From NCBI GenBank assembly GCA_014529385.2, contig CM043959.1, positions 65,068,753 to 65,132,752 on the forward strand: a stretch of DNA of 64,000 bases, given 5' to 3'. Positions 33,811 through 44,541 of this stretch are shown here, one piece after another. Source of the stretch: Adiantum capillus-veneris (lineage: Eukaryota; Streptophyta; Polypodiopsida; Polypodiales; Pteridaceae). The notes beneath the pieces were generated by a model. The model did not search any database. It was given only the letters and a program-made list of their open reading frames with translations, and was not told where the DNA came from. The position numbers and the translations under genes are program-made. Position 1 is the stretch's first letter. Each line of letters opens with the position of its first letter.

Positions 33811-34678
33811 GATGATGAGTTAGTTGATGCTTTTTCTAGCGAAGCTAACCTCGTTGCAGATTCGATCAATCACGAAGGATCGATCTTGGCTCTTGAGCCT
33901 AGGTCCAAAGAACCTTTATAGGAAGTACTATGTATTCGAATGATTCGTCAGCACACATTGTTCGAGTGTTTCATTCGTGATTGTTTCCTGTATTTTAGTC
34001 CGCGTCTATATGTGATCCCTTTTCCTAGGCATGACATATTGTACGATGAGCACGTTTCACTTATGAATGAGCACGGATGTATGCGGATTTCTCATGAAAA
34101 GCTGAAAAGTATGCATTCCAGGAAGTCACATTCCATGTCTCTTCCTTGGCACGACACAGTTGTAGCAATAGCACATGAAAGTATGAGCACCAAGCATGAG
34201 CATTTCCGTTGTGAATTGCCATAATTGATTGATTTGGATCAGAATGACAAGATTCGATCTCATTGTTTGCGTGTGTGTGGTGTACGGTTTGGCATTCCGT
34301 CTATTGGTTCATCTACATTGCATGCACAGTCTTTAGAAAAGACAAGATTTTTTCCACTCACTTTACATGGAATAGGTATTTTCATGATTTTGTGTTGGAA
34401 ATGGTTTCAAGAATTTCAGCTCTGGAGATTCTTGAAGACGGCAGAAGTATGACTCTAGACGACGTTGAAGCATCGAAGGAGCCATAGAAGACTTTGTGTC
34501 GCTTTCGGCACGGCCCAAAGAAGCAAGCGTTGCAGACCTTTATGAAGTTTAAGTATCGCACGACCCACACATCAGAGTGGGCCGGCGAAGAGTCCCATCC
34601 AGGATTCCGGATGCTATTGGCGATCTCCCTCGACTCGATATAGTTCGGTACCAGTACCTCACTTTGAAAAGGAGGGGA
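33811..34678 (+). pseudogene. Element B: linker and module X
   Basis: Starts DELVDAFSSEANLVADSINH and ILALEPRSKEPL, then TAG where A has CAG. It continues in frame RQHTLFECFIRDCFLYF, IPFPRHDILYDEHVSLMNEH, SRKSHSMSLPWHDT, FRCELP, a stop where A has CAG, and SSTLHAQSLEKTRFFPLTLH to CWKWFQEFQL. The final KFKYRTTHTSEWAGEE block follows in another frame, then the polypurine tract AAAAGGAGGGGA at 34667-34678. Of the three copies, B keeps the longest single frame across X. Confidence 0.6.
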
Positions 34679-35825
34679 TTTCACGTGACACATCCAACCC
34701 TATGTGTCTGTGGACAAGCTACAGCACGACAAGGGTTCAATCAGTCCAGTCAGTCTAGATTTAGAAGTGTTCTGGTGCTTTTGTGAGTCTGTTTGCAAAC
34801 CGTGCATGCCCAAGCACTTAGTATAGATGCATATCCTCTGGTTGCACACAGCATGATCATAAGCATTCCCATCAGAATCGATCAGAATCCTTCAAGGGAA
34901 TTTTCCAGTGCATTTAACCTATTTTCCCTATTTTTGACATTTTTCACTATTAATTTAAGTGACTTTTGTTGGAAAGTAGATAGGGCAAATTGAGTAAGTT
35001 TGTATTTAAGCAAACCTAGGCTAGCACTAGTTGGCAGAAGAGGAAGGAGAACACAGGCCACAGGCAGCTGGTTCCCCCCCCTCTCTCTCAAGCAAGATCC
35101 CCCCTTGGTGGCGTTTTCCCTCCAAGCAAGACACCCCAGCCTCTAGCGTTTTCATCAGCATCGCCACAGTCTCCCTTTGCTGGCGTTTTTCATCCACAGC
35201 ATCATCGCCACAGTCTCCTTTTGCTGGCGATTTTCAGCAGTACCCTCATCGCCGTAGTTCTCCCTTGGCTGTCGTTTTTCAGCAGGACATGATCGCCACT
35301 TCCCTGGCATTTTCAGTATCGCCTAGCCTCAGAATATCAGCGTTTTTGCCAACTTAAAAACAGCGTTTTTCAGCCAGCAGGAATCAGCCCTAAACCAGCG
35401 TTTTTGGTTTTCAGAAAATTTCAGCCATTGGCGTTTTTGGACAGCAGATAGAGTGCATCAAATTTCAGCCATAGCGTCGGTCTCGTCATCCCCGTCGTCG
35501 ACATCGACATAGCCTAGACTTGCATCCGTCACATGCATCCGCTTTGTACCGGTTTGTGCAATTAATAGTAGACCACTCTCGCCATCAAGAGTGGGGGCTT
35601 CGGAGGAGGGTTTTACAACATCTCTGGTGTTGTATTTCTCTTCTCTCTCTATCTCTCAGTCTCATACACTTTCACGCACAGTGTCGATTCACTTGTTTGT
35701 GATCATTGCACTCTCTCATTAAGAACGGAAGGCTCTCCCTTCCATAAGAACAAAAAGGAACCTTGAGCACAGTACGGAGCACTCATCTTGAGAAAAGTAC
35801 AACATTCATTCCGGTGCACCTTACA
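34679..35825 (+). repeat. B 3' LTR
   Basis: 1,147 bp, starting TTTCACGTGACACATCC (second base mutated from TG) and ending CCGGTGCACCTTACA. The right target duplication CGCGG follows. It carries a roughly 45-bp internal duplication of a CATCGCCACAGTCTCC unit that the 5' LTR lacks. Confidence 0.9.
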
Positions 35826-35830
35826 CGCGG

Positions 35831-36373
35831 GGCCTAAATGACTTTCAACTGAGCCTAGACACCCTTTTACTGCTCGGATTCCAGTGCGATTGGCATGACC
35901 ATCTCGTGGCAACCTGCCCTTCCCGACTATGGATGAAACTCTTGGTCGTCGGTTTTTTCTTTGGCCACACAATGTCCGGCCATTTGTGACTTCAAAAAGA
36001 GTCGTAAAAATTAAATAAAAATCAAGGGAAAGAAAGCAACAACTAAGGTTAGTGGTTGCCACAGCCTCGTGACATACCTCCCTGTTGACTTCACAAACGT
36101 CCTCGATTGCATGCCAAATATACGTGCCATAGATGACTTATTGTGATTAGCACTCTTTAATCATCACATGTATCCACAGGAAAGGTCATGAAACATAGAT
36201 ACAAATGACTTAATGAGACCATACTTTTGTCATTTCATCTACGATAGAAGTGAGCATAATACCTTCAGCATTTATAGAGCAGTGTCCACTTCTATTGCAT
36301 TGAATCCGTATTCACATTTGATGTGCTAGCTCCATCATTACCCCTCTTTTGAGCACGTTGTGTTGGGGCATAC
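35831..36373 (-). other. H: remainder of 3' LTR, polypurine tract and 3' untranslated region
   Basis: 35831-36074 completes the H LTR, which on the minus strand begins TGTCACGAGG. CAACAGGGAGGTA on the minus strand (36075-36087) is the polypurine tract. The rest up to the CATAC duplication is non-coding. Confidence 0.65.
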
Positions 36374-37426
36374 TGTCACCTGACACATCCAACCCTATGT
36401 GTCCGTGGACAAGCTACAGCATGACCAGGGTTCAGTTCAGTCAAGTCAGTCTAGAATAGGAAGTGATCTGGCACTTTTGTGAGTCTGTTCGCAGACCGTG
36501 CATGTCCAGACACTTAGAGTAGATGCATATCCTCTGGTTGCACACATCATGATCGTAAGCATTCCCATCAGAATCCATCAGGGGAATTTTCCAGTGCATT
36601 TAGCCCATTTTTCCTATTTTTGACATTTTTCACTTATTATTTTTAAGTGACTTTTGTTGGAAAGTAGAAAGGGCATTTTTGCTAAGTTTGTATAAATAAA
36701 AACCTAGCGCTAGCACTTTCTGGCAGAAGAGGCAGTAGGAGCACCTTGCTCAACAGGCAACTTCTGAGCAGAACCCAAGAGGCCTAGCGTTTTTGGACCA
36801 GATCAGCAAGCGTTTTTGCATTTGCAGATCCTTGGCGACAGAAGACTCAACAAGAGACCTAGCGTTTTGCAGTTGTAGGCCATCCGGCGACAGCAGAGCC
36901 ATTTTCAGCCCTAGTGTTTTTGATTTGCTGATCAGCCCCAACGTTTGCAGGTTTGCCGCGACGGACCATCAAGAACCATCAGCGTTTTCAGTTTTCAGCG
37001 CGTCGTCGCCGCATCGTCGCCATCGACATCGTCCCCGACATAGAGTCAGAATTCAGCAGATAAAGATTTGCAGATTTCAGCCCTTAGCCTTTTCAGATCT
37101 CAGCCCGTCTCGTCGTCGTCCTCATCGTCGGCAAGTCCAAGCATTGTAGAGATTTGTGCAATCTTAAGTAGACCGCTCTCGCCATAGAGAGTGGGGCCTT
37201 CGGAGGAGGGTTTTACAACGTCTCTCGTGTCGTATTTCTCTTCTCTCTCTCTCTCTCAGTCTCATACACTTGCACGCACAGTGTCCATTCACTTGTTTGT
37301 GATCATTGCACTCTCTCATTAAGAACGGAAGGCTCTACCTTCCATAAGAAGGAAAAGGAACCTTGAGCACAGTTCGGAGCACTCATCTTGAGCAAAGTTC
37401 AAACATTCATTTTGCTGCACCTTACA
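36374..37426 (+). repeat. Solo LTR of family 1 inside H
   Basis: 1,053 bp, TGTCACCTGACACATCC to CTGCACCTTACA, flanked by CATAC (36369-36373 and 37427-37431). It contains several AGCGTTTT motifs. It sits just downstream of the chromodomain-like tail of H. Confidence 0.93.
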
Positions 37427-37431
37427 CATAC

Positions 37432-37690
37432 GTAGGCTGTAACCCAAAGGCCTCAAGGTAAAGCTGCAATACATTTGGTGCCTCCAAAAGTTTACACTCT
37501 TCCATCCACTTTGCATCCATAGGTGGATAGTTCTTCAACTTCACCAAATAGCGTCTTGCAACTTTTCCTTTAACTTTTCTTTCTTTTGGCGTGCGCTCGA
37601 GGAGACTCGATTGAATCTTCAGCTTTCTCTTCTCTTTCCGACTCCTGGGAAGCTTCAAGAGCCGCTTTTGCAAAGGACCTCTTTGCCGGT
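37432..37690 (-). pseudogene. Element H: chromodomain-like C-terminal tail
   Basis: The frame from 37673 reads a basic stretch followed by KVARRYLVKLKNYPPMDAKW and MEECKLL...LQLYLEAFGLQPT. Element F has the homologous RRFLVQFNTYSTLDEK-MEE and NLYLEAFGL after its integrase. The Y-L-V-K-(x)-K-x-Y-P and W spacing resembles the chromodomain that ends many gypsy integrases. In H it follows Gag directly, with a frame offset, and the whole of pol is missing. Confidence 0.6.
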
Positions 37691-39136
37691 CTTTTCTTTG
37701 ACCTACCCCCTTTCACGTTGCCCTAAAACCCACTGTCTTCTCCCCTCAACAAGGCAAGACCAGTGTTTGGCAACTTCCATAAGCTGAGTGAGGGTAGCCA
37801 CTTTGTTCTTTGTACAGTAATCTCGAAGCCCTTTAGGCAACCCACAACAATAGTTCTCAATTTGCTTTGTCAGTGGCACAAACCTGTAGGAGGTTACTGA
37901 GAGCAACTCTTTACAAAACCTCCGATTGTACTCTTGTAGGCTCTTGCAAGTAGCCGCAGTGAGTTGGTGCCAATCCGTCATGACGTCGGCTTCATATTCA
38001 TTTGACAGCCATGCAGATGCAAGCATTTGCTTGAACTATACCCTTGTGGCGGGTGCCTATCCTTGCATCAACAGTGTCGTCCACCATGTAAGCACATTAC
38101 CTTTCAAGAAAGTGGTAGTTTTTCTTACCATAGAGGCCTATGTAAAATTCCCCCTTGCATAAGCTGTATCAAACTGTTGGAGGAAAGGAAGAGCCTTCGC
38201 CTTATCCTCAAAGCCACTGAAAGTAGCAAACTTCACAGTTGCACAACCCTTTTGTAGGCTTTTGGCTTTTCCAGTGCTCCCAAATTGTCATACGGAAGCG
38301 TCTGTAACATGGGCGCTGTAAGAGGGATCATCGGCGCCCCTTGGTTATTGACATCTTGCGTCATTGATGCCATATGTGGCTGCTGGTCGGAAAAACCAGC
38401 CATGCCAAAATTGCCATGTGGCACCCCAAACTGGCCTTGGTTGCACTGAAACCCTTGCTGCATGCCAACGTTCCATTCATGGGGTTCGGCATCATGCCTT
38501 GCATACCCCGAAACACTGTTCCTGGCATATATTGTTGGTTTCCAGGTTCAACCATGCTTTGAAACACCGATCCACCCCTGAAATATCTAGGATGTACCGT
38601 GGGTGGTGGGAAAACCTGTTGCATAGCTTGGAAATTGGTTCCTTGTCCATTTAATTCAACATGCGGACTCTGAAAGGTGGCTGGCTGAACTGGTAAAGCC
38701 TGTGGAAGAGGCGTCCTAACCACTTGTTCGTGGATAAAAGGAACTTGTCTTGGAGCCCCACGTGACTCCACAACATGTGAGTGCTCCTCGCCTTGTTGGA
38801 ACGCACAAGGGACTTGGGCTTGAGCCTCAATAGGCTCTATTGCATGAGACGGTTGCCTTGTCTGTTGTGGCACTGGCGGCGCTTGCAGATATTTCATAAA
38901 CCTAGGATTCTGCACCAACCGAGAGAACACATTCACACCAGCAACCAATTGTGTCTTTAATGCATCTTCGCCTAGTTGCGGAGTTATATACCCTTGACCT
39001 TGTGGAGCATTCAAATCAACTGAAGGTACAGAAAGGGGTGACCGTGAACTCTCGCCGACCTCGAACACTGAGGAATACCCTGTCTGTCCTATGAAGAGGA
39101 ACCCTCTTCCTTGGCGTCATCTGTCCTGTCAGCCAT
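37691..39136 (-). pseudogene. Element H: Gag
   Basis: ATG 39136 begins MADRTDDAKEEGSSS, followed by TAG in a CAG context and a frame change to EVGESSRSPLSVPSVDLNAP (39065). Then a Pro/Gln-rich region (38960-38400), PAYKRVVQL-type sequence around 38240 and the Gag core: ASAWLSNEYEADVMTDWHQL, SLQEYNRRFCKELLSVTSYR, KQIENYCCGLPKGLRDYC (38026-37800). The core aligns with the Gag core of E (SSWLTGEYECDIRTAWNHL), so H derives from the same gypsy group. No zinc knuckle is visible. Confidence 0.7.
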
Positions 39137-39215
39137 AGTGTAATTCCAAGTTCCTATGCTCTGTGTCTTCGCCGCAAACCAACCAAGGCTCACTTTTTAA
39201 GGAAAAAAGTGATTC

Positions 39216-39242
39216 TGTCACAAACTGGTGACGTGGCATGGT

Positions 39243-39278
<36 letters not shown>

Positions 39279-39836
39279 CTCTCTTGCAGACCTGTGAAAA
39301 GGGGCAGTGACGTGGTAGAATCTCCGGATTTCAGGCTGAGTGCTGATGTGTCATGCTGTACGGAATTCCGTGATTTGCGGTGAGATTCGCAGCGGAAAAA
39401 GCGCTGACGAGCTTACGTGGCTGAGCTGTACGGAAAATGCTTTTTGGGGCTGCTGAAAATCCCACGCAAATTACTGAGAAGCTTTTGGAGGAGCATTGCT
39501 TTATTTTTTAATGCTTTAAGAAGCTTTTGATTTATAGCTTTTGGGGCTTTGCTTTTAGCATCCCTTGTAAACCTTTATAAGTGTGGCTTGGGCTCCCACT
39601 CTGCAGGCATCTGGACGTAGAGTCTGAGAGTGAGATCCTCTCTCACTCCCTTGTACTTTGTGCAACAGATTCAAAATATAAAAAGAAATACCGAAAGGAG
39701 CGCTAGTCTTTGGAGCCAATACCTTTTGGCACAGAACTCCGCCGGGCCGGTGTCGAATCAAGTTGTGGATTGTTTTGAAATGAATTCTTGTCGTGTTGCG
39801 GTAGATTCTTGACTTGGAGTGTCCAAGTTTGTTACC
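39216..39836 (+). repeat. E 5' LTR
   Basis: About 620 bp. It includes a (CA)n(CT)n tract at 39243-39284 and a TATA-like TTTATAAG at about 39574. The end GTCCAAGTTTGTTAC matches the LTR end at 49014 and, inverted, at 43868. Confidence 0.85.
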
Positions 39837-39837
39837 G

Positions 39838-39855
39838 TGGTATCAGAGTGCTGCC
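39838..39855 (+). other. Primer-binding site of E
   Basis: TGGTATCAGAGTGCTGCC, tRNA-iMet type. Confidence 0.85.
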
Positions 39856-39900
39856 GATTTCTCTTCTACCGGGAAATCCGATTCTTTTTACGTGGCACTT

Positions 39901-41988
39901 ATGGATTCAAACAAAGGGAAGTCGACTTCCTTTGCATCCAAAGATGCGGGAAGAGATCACGAAGAAGATTCACGCGAGGAGTATGGCCTGTCTCGGCCTA
40001 CTCAGGCGGAGCATGAAGAAGTCGATGATGCGACAAAGTTGATGATGAATTTTGCAAAGGACCCTAAACTTGCAAAATTTTTCACTTAGACCTCCTTCGA
40101 CAAGCTGCACTCACAGTGGCGGCAAACCATGGAGCCACCCCTCAAACCGGCGCTCAAACAACCTCCTACTCCGAGGATGTTTACAGAGCAAGAATTGGAA
40201 GAGGTGGTTGATGCACGGATTAGCTAGCTTTTTGACGCGCAGAACAAAGCCAAAAAGCACGACAAAAAGCAGAAGAAAGGAACTGACTTCCCGGGTTATT
40301 TGGGTCGTCAATCTACTTTTGCCTCGGCAAGAAAGCAGAAGAAGCGTGTGCGATTTGAAGGAATACCCAGTTCTTCTTCTTCTTCTTCTTCTTCTTACAG
40401 TTCTTCTAGCTCTTCTGACTCGAGCAAAGAAGACAGAAAAGGGAAAAAGCGAAGCAAAAAGCAACGCTTTGGAAAGGGCAAGAAAAAGGCAAAGAACTCT
40501 AAATCTCGGCCAGTTTTGGACAGTTCTACAGAGGACTCGTCTTCGTATAGTTCGGACTCCGACGATAGCAGATTTTATGCAAGGAAGAAGAATTTTTATA
40601 AAGCCAACCAATATGACTTTCTGGAAGATAAAAGCAAGAAAGTCCGAGAATTTAAAGAAGGTGGACAGTCAATTAAATTTGACACGTTTTCTGGATTTCA
40701 AGATGCTTTGAAGGCTTTGGCCTTCATACAACAGTTTGACATAGCTTTCTCTGGAGGACATTACTCAGAGCACTCGAAGATTCGGAGGGCTACCTCTTAC
40801 TTCAAGGGAAATGCTCGATCTTGGTGGTCCACTCTTCTATTGAACAAGAAAGCGCCACTTAAATGGTTGAAATTTAAAAGGCTTTTTATTTCTTCATGGC
40901 TGACTGGGGAGTACGAGTGCGACATACGAACTGCTTGGAACCATCTTCGGATGACCAAGAAAGATACATATTGTGAGAGATTTTGGAGCTCTTTTCTACC
41001 GGTTTACCTTGGGATTTCCTATAGAGATCCGGGATCACTGCTTAGAACCATAGTTACATGGGACGGCGGGTCGGGGTCGGGGTCGGGAACAGGGACAGGG
41101 ACGAGGACGGGACGACAAAAGTCAAGAAACGGGGACGGGGGTCGGAACGGCAAAAAAAAGAAGAAGATTTTTTTGGGCATTTTTTGACCTACACACATGC
41201 CACGCACATAGAGCATCAATTTGACCACAAATTTACACCAAAGAACATAAGTCATATAGACCCAAATGTGCTTATAAAACATCGAGAAATGAGGACCAAA
41301 GGGTGGCTTTTATAGCCATTAGGGTGCTTCAAAGTTCAAACATATGGCTAGCCACTAGAAATGATCAGTTTTTGAAATTTTTAAAAAAGTCCCCTCCCGT
41401 CCCCTGTAGTCCCCGGGACGTTTTGCTTGCGTTCCCACTTGGCAGCCCTTTTGCCGTCCGTCCCCACCCGTCCCCGCCCGTCCCCGTCTCGGAATCAGGC
41501 GTCCCCTGTCCCTAGGGTCCGTCCCCTCCGTCCCCTGTAACTATGCTTAGAACAAAAGTCAGATTCTATTCAAGAATTGATGAATCATGCGAAACGGGGT
41601 TTTGCCATTCATTCAGGCAATGACTTACCCCACAGATGAGATCATGACGCAGAGAACCGAACAGACTTCTAACAATGAAAGTAGAAAGAAGAAGAGCATC
41701 CCAGAAGAGAAAGAAAAGGATGCACGACCCCAATTCACTCTTCGAGAGAGGATCAACTACATCAAAGAGGGGAAGTGTTTTGGATGCGGGGAAACTGGGC
41801 ACATCTCTGCGAAGTGCCCTAAAAAGGCACCGAATGAACAGGATGAAGAAAGGTCAAAGAGTTCGAAAGCAGTTGAGGAACGTGGCAGAAAAGGAGATGA
41901 AAGCAGAACTGGTACCACATTGCGTGGGGCCCGAACCGAATCAAATGAATGGAAGTACAAAAACTTTGCCGCTTTTAGGGCAAAGTGA
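39901..41988 (+). pseudogene. Element E: Gag, split by a MITE
   Basis: ATG 39901 (MDSNKGKSTSFASKDAG) is followed in one frame by TAG at 40087 and TAG near 40225, both in CAG context. Next come a Ser-rich acidic/basic region (a run of serines at 40370-40420), the Gag core (FDTFSGFQDALKALAFIQQF, KGNARSWWSTLLL, SSWLTGEYECDIRTAWNHL; 40680-40960), the MITE at 41049-41545, then QELMNHAKRGFA, KKKSIPEEKEKDARPQFTLR and a CCHC knuckle CFGCGETGHISAKC (41778-41820), ending at 41988. Confidence 0.85.
41049..41545. mobile_element. 497-bp hAT-like MITE
   Basis: The ends are inverted repeats, CATAGTTACA-(T)GGGACGGCGGG against CATAGTTACAGGGGACGGAGGG (reverse complement of the right end). Flanking it is an 8-bp target duplication CTTAGAAC (41041-41048 and 41546-41553), the length made by hAT transposases. 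Subterminal regions carry many GGGACGG/GTCGGGG units on the left and CCGTCCC units on the right. The AT-rich middle has no transposase frame, so it is non-autonomous. It interrupts the E gag. Confidence 0.88.
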
Positions 41989-42330
41989 AAGATCAAGAAG
42001 CCCTCTTTTTCTTGGATGAAGGAGCCAAGGCCAACTTCTTTTCACTTGGATTGGCGGCTCGATTCGGAATTACGCCCGACAGGCTGAGGCCATAGGCGGA
42101 GGTAGTTCTAGCGGCACCTGGACGGGATGTTGCCATTACACCGATCATTGGCAAACTTCGTTTGCAATGTCAGGGGTGTTTAGGGCACGAGGATTTCTAC
42201 GTAATTCCCTTGGGAGATTGTGACGTCCTACTCGAAATCCATTGGTACCACAAGAACAACGCCGTGGTTGACTACCGGGCTGAGAAAGCGACTTTGACAA
42301 ATGAAGGGCACAAAGATTGTACTTGATGAA
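41989..42330 (+). pseudogene. Element E: aspartic protease
   Basis: One frame reads VKDQEALFFLDEGAKANFFS, LGLAARFGITPDRL, TAG, DVAITPIIGKLRLQCQGC, then GDCDVLLEIHWYHKNNAVVD, the gypsy protease C-terminal block. The active-site triplet is D-E-G rather than D-(S/T)-G, as also in F. Confidence 0.7.
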
Positions 42331-42412
42331 CTTTAGTTTCTTTACTCGATTTTCTGGAGAGGACTGAATGATGATTGAAGGTTGAATAGTTTTGACTTGA
42401 ATAAAGAATGCC

Positions 42413-43040
42413 ATGATTTTTCTCCACACTCATGCCGATTGCTTTTCAGAGGGCTTGCCAGGCGAGTTGCCACCAGCTCGTCTTGAGGATCATACCATTG
42501 ATCTGATACTTGGAACCACAACACCGAACCGGCCACCTTACCGTGTGAGCCGAGTCCCGAGGTACACTTTTTTGGGACACATTGTCGCAGCAGTAGGAGT
42601 GCAGATGGACCCGGCCAAGATAGAGACTATCCGTGATTGGGCCGATTTGAAGAATGTCCATGAAGTTCGAAGCTTCTTGGGCTTATATTCTTACTACTGG
42701 CGATTCATCAGAAAGTTTGTAGAGGTTGCTTACCCCTTTGCATTTGTTAACATAGAAAGGAGTCCTTTTCTCGTGGGGACCCACAAAGGTGACTGCCTTT
42801 CAGAGATGGTTGGAGTTTATGCTACTTCTAGTCACAGAAGCAGCTATCGGAAAAGCAGATGCGGTGGGCAAACATCTTGTCACAATTTTACTTCCGGATT
42901 GTCCATGTGCAGGGACATAAGAAATTGGTAGCAAATACTTCGTCCCGGAAGCTATTGGTTTTGGCTATTTCCGCGATACATCATAGAAGCTTCGAGGATA
43001 TGGTCGGTCAGTACGCCACAGATACAGATTGTGCAGATGT
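42413..43040 (+). pseudogene. Element E: RT remnant and RNase H fragment
   Basis: The RT start LPGELPPARLEDHTIDLI and NRPPYRVS (42450-42550) is joined directly to the RT thumb block FLGHIVAAVGVQMDPAKIET, NVHEVRSFLGLYSYYWRFI (42570-42715). The palm, including YVDD, is deleted. An RNase H C-terminal fragment RWANILSQFYFRIVHVQGHK follows at 42862. Confidence 0.8.
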
Positions 43041-43867
43041 ATTCAGTTGAATACAAAATGGAGAGATAGTAGCGGGGTATTCCATTAGGGATGGAATACC
43101 CCGCTACTATCTTGATGAAGAAAACGATGTTGTGCGTTACACAGCCGTTGAAGGAAAAGGTTATGACCGAATTCCATTGTCCACCTTTTACGGGTCACCG
43201 CAACATTGCTACCACCTTGAAAGGTGTGGAGAGATACTTTTGTTTGGCCGAGATTCAAGAAGGACATGGACGTTTTGTACGCAGTTGCTTGGTATGCCAT
43301 AAGGTCAAGTTTTTACAGACATAAAGCACAGGGATTGTTACAGCCTTTACCATACCCACCCGCCCCTGGAAAAGTATTGCAATGGATTTCATTTTTGATC
43401 TCCCGGAAACACAGTGTGGGCACGATTGTTTATTGCCCAGATATTCAGAGTACATGGCATGCTTGAGACGATTGTCTCCGACAGAGACCCCAAATTCACG
43501 AGTTTGTTTTGGAAGGCTATTTGGGAGAACATTGGCATGCGGTTGCAGTTCTCGTCATCGTTTCACCCGCAGATTGACGGGCAATCAAAGATTGCTAATT
43601 GAATGGTACTGGATTTGTTGAAGTCTTCTTCTTTGAATCTGAAGACTTCATGGGAAAAGGATTTTTACCTTTGGTGGAATATGGCTACAGAAATATGATT
43701 AAGTATTTGATGGGGAAGGTGCCATTTGAGATTCTTGAATTTGCTACGAAGGTTTCATCCTTCCTTAGCACGAAAGATAAGATTTTTCTTTGAAGCCATC
43801 GAGTTCACGAGGAACTTGGACTTGGTCCAAAAGGCTTTGTAGAAATCTCAGAAAAAGCAGCAGATCG
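43041..43867 (+). pseudogene. Element E: integrase, truncated
   Basis: Fragments in two or three frames: DEENDVVRYTAVEGKG (43115), the zinc-binding H-H-C-C region decayed, HGMLETIVSDRDPKF (43455-43500), FHPQIDGQSKIAN (43560-43600), then FLPLVEYGYRNMI (43650). It stops at 43867 where the inverted F LTR begins. A perfect 22-bp inverted repeat lies at 43064-43112. Confidence 0.8.
43064..43112. repeat. Perfect 22-bp inverted repeat (hairpin)
   Basis: The arms at 43064-43085 and 43091-43112 are exactly complementary around a 5-base loop TAGGG. The homologous site in F is shorter and only partly palindromic. Confidence 0.95.
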
Positions 43868-44260
43868 TGTAACAGATTTGGGACACTCCAAGTCAAGAAT
43901 CTACCGCGACACCACAAGAAATCACTTTAAACAGTTCATAGTTCACAATTTATTCGACACTAGCCCCATTGAGTTCCGTGCCTAGAGATGTTGGCCCCAA
44001 AGACTTGCGCCCCTTTCGGTATTTCTTTTTGTATTGATCTGCAACTCAAAGTACAAGCGAGTAGTCGGGATTCACTTTTAGACTTTGCGTCCAGATGCTC
44101 TGAGAAGTGAGAGCCCAAACTACCAATATAAAGATTTGCAAGGGATGCTAAAAGCAGAGCCCAAAAGCTTCAAAATCAAAAGCTTAAGAATAAAGTAAAA
44201 GAACCCTCTCTCTCTCTCTCTCTCTCTCTCTCATCTTCTTGCGTAGCCAAAAGCAAAAGA

Positions 44261-44334
<74 letters not shown>

Positions 44335-44528
44335 AAATTGCGTAGGCCAAAAGCAAAAACTGCCTACTATAAATTCCGCCGCAAAACGCGGGCGTCCGTA
44401 CAGCCTGCCACGTGCTAGTCCAGCCCGCTTTTTTCGGCAGCCAGCCACATCAGCATTTGCCATACTTTTTCCAGGAGTCCATTGCCAAGGGGAAATGTAT
44501 TGGGCAACCACGTCACCAGTTTGTGACA
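43868..44528 (-). repeat. F 3' LTR
   Basis: 661 bp. Plus-strand ends are TGTAACAG and CAGTTTGTGACA. It includes long interrupted CT runs (44208-44336) that account for a Arg-Glu repeat frame. CAAGAGGGGGGTA on the minus strand at 44529-44541 is the polypurine tract. Confidence 0.88.
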
Positions 44529-44541
44529 TACCCCCCTCTTG

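Larger units (their letters stand above)
18517..35825 (+). mobile_element. Family-1 element B (gag-protease-X), nested
   Basis: A plus-strand element inserted in the H LTR, with 5-bp duplication CGCGG at 18512-18516 and 35826-35830. Pieces in order: 5' LTR 18517-19614, leader 19615-19787, element A, leader and gag 26571-27895, a D-derived insertion 27896-33810, linker and X region 33811-34678, 3' LTR 34679-35825. Sequence between gag and the Asp-rich linker, including most of the protease, was lost where D sits. LTR difference is roughly 7% over the first 240 bp by hand. Coding parts are broken. Confidence 0.88.

Noticed and set aside
20922-34678. Reverse transcriptase or integrase hidden in the A, B or D internal regions
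   Set aside because: All available frames were scanned for YVDD/FADD-like, D-D-E and H-H-C-C patterns between protease and polypurine tract. None was found in any copy.
35031-35357. 108-codon open frame inside the B 3' LTR (also 18862-19143)
   Set aside because: It tracks the GCGTTTT-motif DNA, is not kept as protein between LTR copies and lies in U5.
41041-41553. GC-rich block read as a coding exon or CpG island
   Set aside because: Terminal inverted repeats and an 8-bp duplication show a MITE inserted in gag.
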